In this document: piece after piece, positions 48,522 through 64,000 of the stretch
Layout: each line of letters begins with the position of its first letter
Numbering within the stretch: position 1 is the first letter of the stretch
Assembly: GCF_040807025.1 (NCBI RefSeq)
Contig: NC_090982.1
Location: 31,053,514 to 31,117,513 of the forward strand
Direction of reading: 5' to 3'
Length of the DNA stretch: 64,000 bases
Origin: Struthio camelus
Taxonomy: Eukaryota; Chordata; Aves; Struthioniformes; Struthionidae
Notes under the pieces: model-generated
What the model saw: only the letters and a program-made list of their open reading frames with translations
Databases searched by the model: none
Told to the model about the DNA's origin: nothing
Program-made: the position numbers and the translations under genes

Positions 48522-51337
48522 TTGAAAGTGATTTACAGCGACCAGACCATTTGTATCAAAATCAAAATATTGGCTCAAGCCAACTTGAACCAAATTGAGA
48601 ATATTAATGAAAGATTTTGAACTAGTTTAGTTAAACTCAGACTAAAGATACACCTTTAGTTAAAGTGATACAATCCTGAAACTAGACAAGGTCTCAGGTG
48701 CTATAATTACAGTAAAATTTACATTCAAGATATCCAAAGTTTTGCCAGAAGTTAAGACTTAACATTCCTTATGGTTTTGAGCATTTAAAAACATGTACAC
48801 CTTTCGTATGTTTCTTCATGTATAAGGGAAGAAAAAAGGAGTATAAATATCTACTTTCATAGGACCTTAAAAGCAAACAACCAACCACGCACAGTAAGTT
48901 TCTCATTGCTGAGTTGCCAGAACAAAGGTTAGAAGTCTTGTTTTAGAGCCAGTTAAAAAAGTTAAATTAAAAAAACCCGCAAGCTAAAGTGTAACTGGAT
49001 AGAGAACAATTATCTTCTACTGTTGATAAGGGGCTCACTTGGATAATACCCTGCTTTTAATACAGCAAACAAGCGTAACGCTTTGTTAGATCTGAACCAA
49101 AGTGTGACATCTTTGTCAGCTCAACAGTAATGCCAATAAATGAAATGCTGTTCTCTTACCCTGAGTGGGATTTGGCTTTATTTTCTAGAAAACATTAGAG
49201 ATTCATAAAAGTAGCATTAGAGCGGAATGGAGCCTTGAGCTTCTGCACTGTGACTGCTAGTTCTAAGCTGGAATCAAAGTCTAGACAAAAATTCATCAGT
49301 TTTTTTTATCTTGAGTAGTAAACAGGTAGAGTCCAAGTGGACTCTATGTTCTAGCCCTATCTCTACTTTTTGTTATTGTTTTGATTGACTGTGCTCTCTT
49401 CTGGTATCTAAAGATTTTGTAGTTATATTTAGTCACGTCCATCTCTGCAATTATTTTTTTTTTCCCCTCCAGCACCATTGTGTACCACTGTGCGTTGGTT
49501 TTTCCCATCAGGCTCTTTCTCTCCCTAACCTCTGTTTTGTACAGCTTCTCTCACCTTTGAGCAGACACATCTCAGTTTTCCTCACTTCAGATTCCTTTCC
49601 CAAAATTCATTAGTATTACAGCTTTCCCGTGCTGAAATTAGGATCTGTGCTACCATTTTAACCATCTCCTTTAAAGCAGTATAATACCTATGCAATATAA
49701 ACACTTCCTGCTCAGAATAAAAGCCTTTTCTTTCTGGCTTTGTGTCACCTCACATTTGGTTCTCAGGTGCTGATAATTTTTTTCATTTTAAGGCACAATC
49801 TTTGTTTCCAGAGTCTTCCTGTATTTATTGCTACATATACAATTTACAGCCTATGTCAAAGCAATTAGAATACTACTCTGCTTTACAGTATGCATCTTCA
49901 AAATCGACAAAGCTGGCTATCAGTTAAGTGATATGCACTCACAGTCCGAAATGACTCAGATTATGGGAAAGGAATAGCAAATGCACTGCTCAGTTTTCAG
50001 GAGAAATCATACTGGGAGTCTTCTCTCTGAAACAGGCTGCAACAACTATGAAGAGAAGCTTTCACTGTATGAACATGAAGTTATTACAAATGTAAAAGCC
50101 ACAAGATATGGGAAAATGGTGTGTTCCCCCAGGAGTCATACACAACTGTTATCGGGCATAAGAGCCACAAACTGGAGAACAAATTAGCTGATTAAAGCAT
50201 TTTCTTGTAATTCATGCTGGACTGCTTGGCTCATATCCCAGATGTTGAACAGGAAAGGGGGAACTGAGATTAGTTAAGTGTTGAACAGTAAGAACTGTCT
50301 TCAGCACTGCCCAAATTAGAAATGTGTCTCTATTTCTTTGGCACTTAAAAACAACAAGTTTCTAATGAGGTGATGAACATGCACTTTTAGACTACAACTT
50401 CTTTCCCATTTTAATAGAATTCCTTCTGCTCCTAATCAACAAGCGTTATACAAACTAATTTTCATTTGCGTCAAACTGAGTAAGACAAGAAGCAGCACAG
50501 GTTAGTTCTACAATACTCACGGAGGAAAGAAAAACAAACATTTTGCTGAGACTCCTGGGGCAGGGGCCCTCTGCGTCCAAGAGGGACAGATGTGCAGTTT
50601 AAAATTTGCAGGAAGATGAGTTAAAAGAATAATGAAAGCCGACTTGGGGGGTTTTGACTTCTAGACATCTGAAGCAATACAGCTTAAGAATTTTATTTCT
50701 AAATATAATTAACAGTTTAATGATGAATTGAAACAGTGATTGGATTTTAGGAAGAGATACATATTCTGGATTTCCTAATTCAAAATTGCTCACAAAATGT
50801 AAGTATTTTGGAAGAAGGGTCACATCTGGAAATTATAGGCACCACTGATTTGATTTAAAAAAAAAAAAAAAAAGAAGAAGTAGTCTCGGTCTTGTTTTGG
50901 ACTATAATCCCTGCAGAAAAGCAGATAATGAAAAACAAAACTCCATCAAGAATCAAGGCTTTTGATTTGAATCAGACTATCAACAAAACAGATTACTTGG
51001 ATCCATCTAGTAGTGCTTTGTCTGTTAGGACGAGACGCTGCAGTTCCTATTGGGTCACGGGTACTGTGACCAATACTGAAAAGTGGTTATCAGTCCCAAG
51101 GATATGGTATTTGGAAGTGAACCTCAAAGAGCTGGTCAGAACAATAAGAAAAACACCTCTGCCCAGGACAAACAAATCAGTGAACCTACAGTCAAACTTC
51201 AGTAGTATTATGAAATTAGAATAATATGGATTGTTAGTTACAAGGCCTGTTTTCTTAAAAAGAAGTCTTATTGCACTGTTAGTACCTCCATGTTCTTAAT
51301 CTTTGAGAAGTCGCTGATGACCACAAAAGTTCGGGAG

Positions 51338-51369
51338 ATTCATGGTATCAGGACTTCGATACCATGAAT
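51338..51369. repeat. Perfect 12-bp inverted repeat, 8-nt loop
   Basis: The left arm ATTCATGGTATC (51338-51349) and the right arm GATACCATGAAT (51358-51369) are exact reverse complements around an 8-nt spacer. Either strand's transcript could form a hairpin. No flanking inverted arms or target duplication were seen, so it is not called a transposon end. Confidence 0.9.
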
Positions 51370-51490
51370 TGGTGAAGACCTTTTTCCCCGCTTTCCTCTT
51401 ATACCTCTCGATAAAGTGCCATCTTCATATATATGCACCTTGCTTTGCAAATTGTTCAGTGTCTTATTGCATTCAAAATAAAACCAAACA

Positions 51491-51547
51491 ACAAGGTAAT
51501 AAGGTAAGTAACAAGGTAACAATAAGTAATATAAGGTAATTAATAAG
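51491..51547. repeat. Degenerate AAGGTAA-type tandem block
   Basis: Irregular repeats of ACAAGGTAA, ATAAGGTAA and ATAAGTAAT over 57 bp. On the + strand it contains several GTAA/GTAAGT donor-like words but no exon context. Confidence 0.75.
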
Positions 51548-52253
51548 TTCTCTATTTTCAAGACTACAGCTCTTTTGCTTTTTTTCCCTCCTTACTTCTC
51601 TTCTCTAGTTCTTTCCTTCTAATTTCTGTATTCTCTGCTGACTGCCCAGGTAACTACAGCAATTTTCTAATCTGTTTATGTCGGCCAGCTCCTATTTGTA
51701 CTCGGTAGTACTCCGCTCCAGCAGCTATCCCAACAGAGCCAAGATTTAGTACTACATTCAGTGCCGGCCAAACAATTCTGAATTTTCATAGCCCTATCAC
51801 ATTCACTGGCAGTTCGCGTGGGGCCAAAAAAAGGGGGGAGGCTGGACTTTGTCTCTTAGCACACGATAAACTGTTTATTACTGAGCATGCTGTGATGCAA
51901 CACACGGGCTATTTTTTAGAGCTGAAAGACAGGAAAGCTTTTTACGTGGTAGCTGCACGTGCTAGCTTTTGCATCTTCGTGCAGAAACTCACATACATAC
52001 ACAATGGAAATAAAAGGATACAGATGTCCTATGCAGGGAGAGGAAACAGTAACTGTTAACATTAACTACAGGTTCAGACTCAGCCACAAGGAAGTGGCTT
52101 TGCATAAGCTGCCCCATTTTTTGTTTTGGTTTGGTGAGGCTTTCACCATTTGCCTGCTGATGCATTTGTATCCTGATAGTCATTAAATGAGGTCTTCTTA
52201 ATTAAGAAATTCTAAGAAAGCAAGAATTCAAACACACAAATGGAAGAGTAAGT

Positions 52254-52259
52254 TTTATT
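52254..52259 (-). terminator. GKAP1: Probable GKAP1 poly(A) signal (AATAAA)
   Basis: TTTATT on + reads AATAAA on -, about 245 nt past the GKAP1 stop codon. It is followed on the - strand by a stretch suitable for cleavage. It would give a short 3' UTR of roughly 265 nt. Confidence 0.6.
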
Positions 52260-52504
52260 GAATGATGAAAAACTAGTCATGGCATTACAATTAAAACTTG
52301 AGCTTTGCCGGAATACTAGTTTTCTAATTTTTCTTTAGGAGAAAGTGCAACAAATCAATTATTCAGAATGTTAGTCAAACGAGTAATTGCTAATTTCTCT
52401 TCAAAATACTGCATAGTTGAGCAGTTCTACAACAAATAAAAATTTTTGCGAAACCCTGAAGAAAGATTTGATGTTTTTTGCTTTGGATCTGGCATCAGAG
52501 GAGA
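52260..52504 (-). other. GKAP1: Probable GKAP1 3' UTR
   Basis: The AT-rich 245 bp between the stop codon and the first AATAAA. No other element was recognised. Confidence 0.55.

Positions 52505-64000
<11,496 letters not shown>

Larger units (their letters stand above)
46600..52253. other. Intergenic DNA between UBQLN1 and GKAP1
   Basis: About 5.7 kb with no recognised gene. It holds a 108-codon open frame on + at 46825-47151, a (CA)8 microsatellite at 48506-48521, an A-run at about 50858-50876, a perfect 12-bp inverted repeat at 51338-51369 and an AAGGTAA-type low-complexity block at 51491-51547. The 108-codon frame starts with a small internal duplication (ATTTAGGACCA twice) and resembles no known protein. 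Confidence 0.65.

Overview
This is vertebrate nuclear DNA, most probably from a bird. The sequence is AT-rich, with long introns, GT-AG splice sites, two isolated CpG islands and a decayed CR1 LINE, the typical retrotransposon of birds and other sauropsids. Three protein-coding genes can be rebuilt exon by exon from recalled human orthologues: IDNK (gluconokinase, + strand), UBQLN1 (ubiquilin-1, - strand) and GKAP1 (G-kinase-anchoring protein 1, - strand, 5' end outside the window). This order and orientation matches human 9q21.32. I recall the same block on the chicken Z chromosome, but the chromosome cannot be proved from this sequence.

Layout. 1-8160 is gene-free intergenic DNA with one CR1 tail scrap. 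8.4-9.2 kb is the IDNK CpG-island promoter. 9006-14405 is IDNK, 5 coding exons giving 182 aa. 14.4-20.1 kb is the gap between the two convergent genes and should hold both 3' UTRs. 21132-46237 is UBQLN1, 11 coding exons giving 586 aa; intron 8 carries the antisense CR1 and intron 1 is about 10 kb. 45.8-46.6 kb is the UBQLN1 CpG-island promoter, with an exact NRF-1 site. 46.6-52.2 kb is intergenic. 52254-62768 is the 3' part of GKAP1: 9 coding exons, 249 codons plus stop, including a 23-nt microexon and an intron with a GC-AG donor. 62.8-64 kb is GKAP1 intron.

The three genes are neighbours, not a pathway. IDNK phosphorylates gluconate, UBQLN1 carries ubiquitinated and membrane-protein clients to the proteasome, and GKAP1 is a coiled-coil Golgi anchor for cGMP-dependent protein kinase. 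Every exon join keeps frame with no internal stop, so all three look functional.

I found no undescribed system. The points most worth a second look are the GC-AG intron and microexon in GKAP1, the frame-neutral 84-nt UBQLN1 cassette exon next to an antisense CR1, two unexplained intronic open frames (12.2-12.6 kb and 54.9-55.1 kb), a 59-bp tandem duplication, and a perfect 12-bp inverted repeat. Gene models come from reading splice sites by eye and from remembered orthologues; no alignment or transcript data were used.
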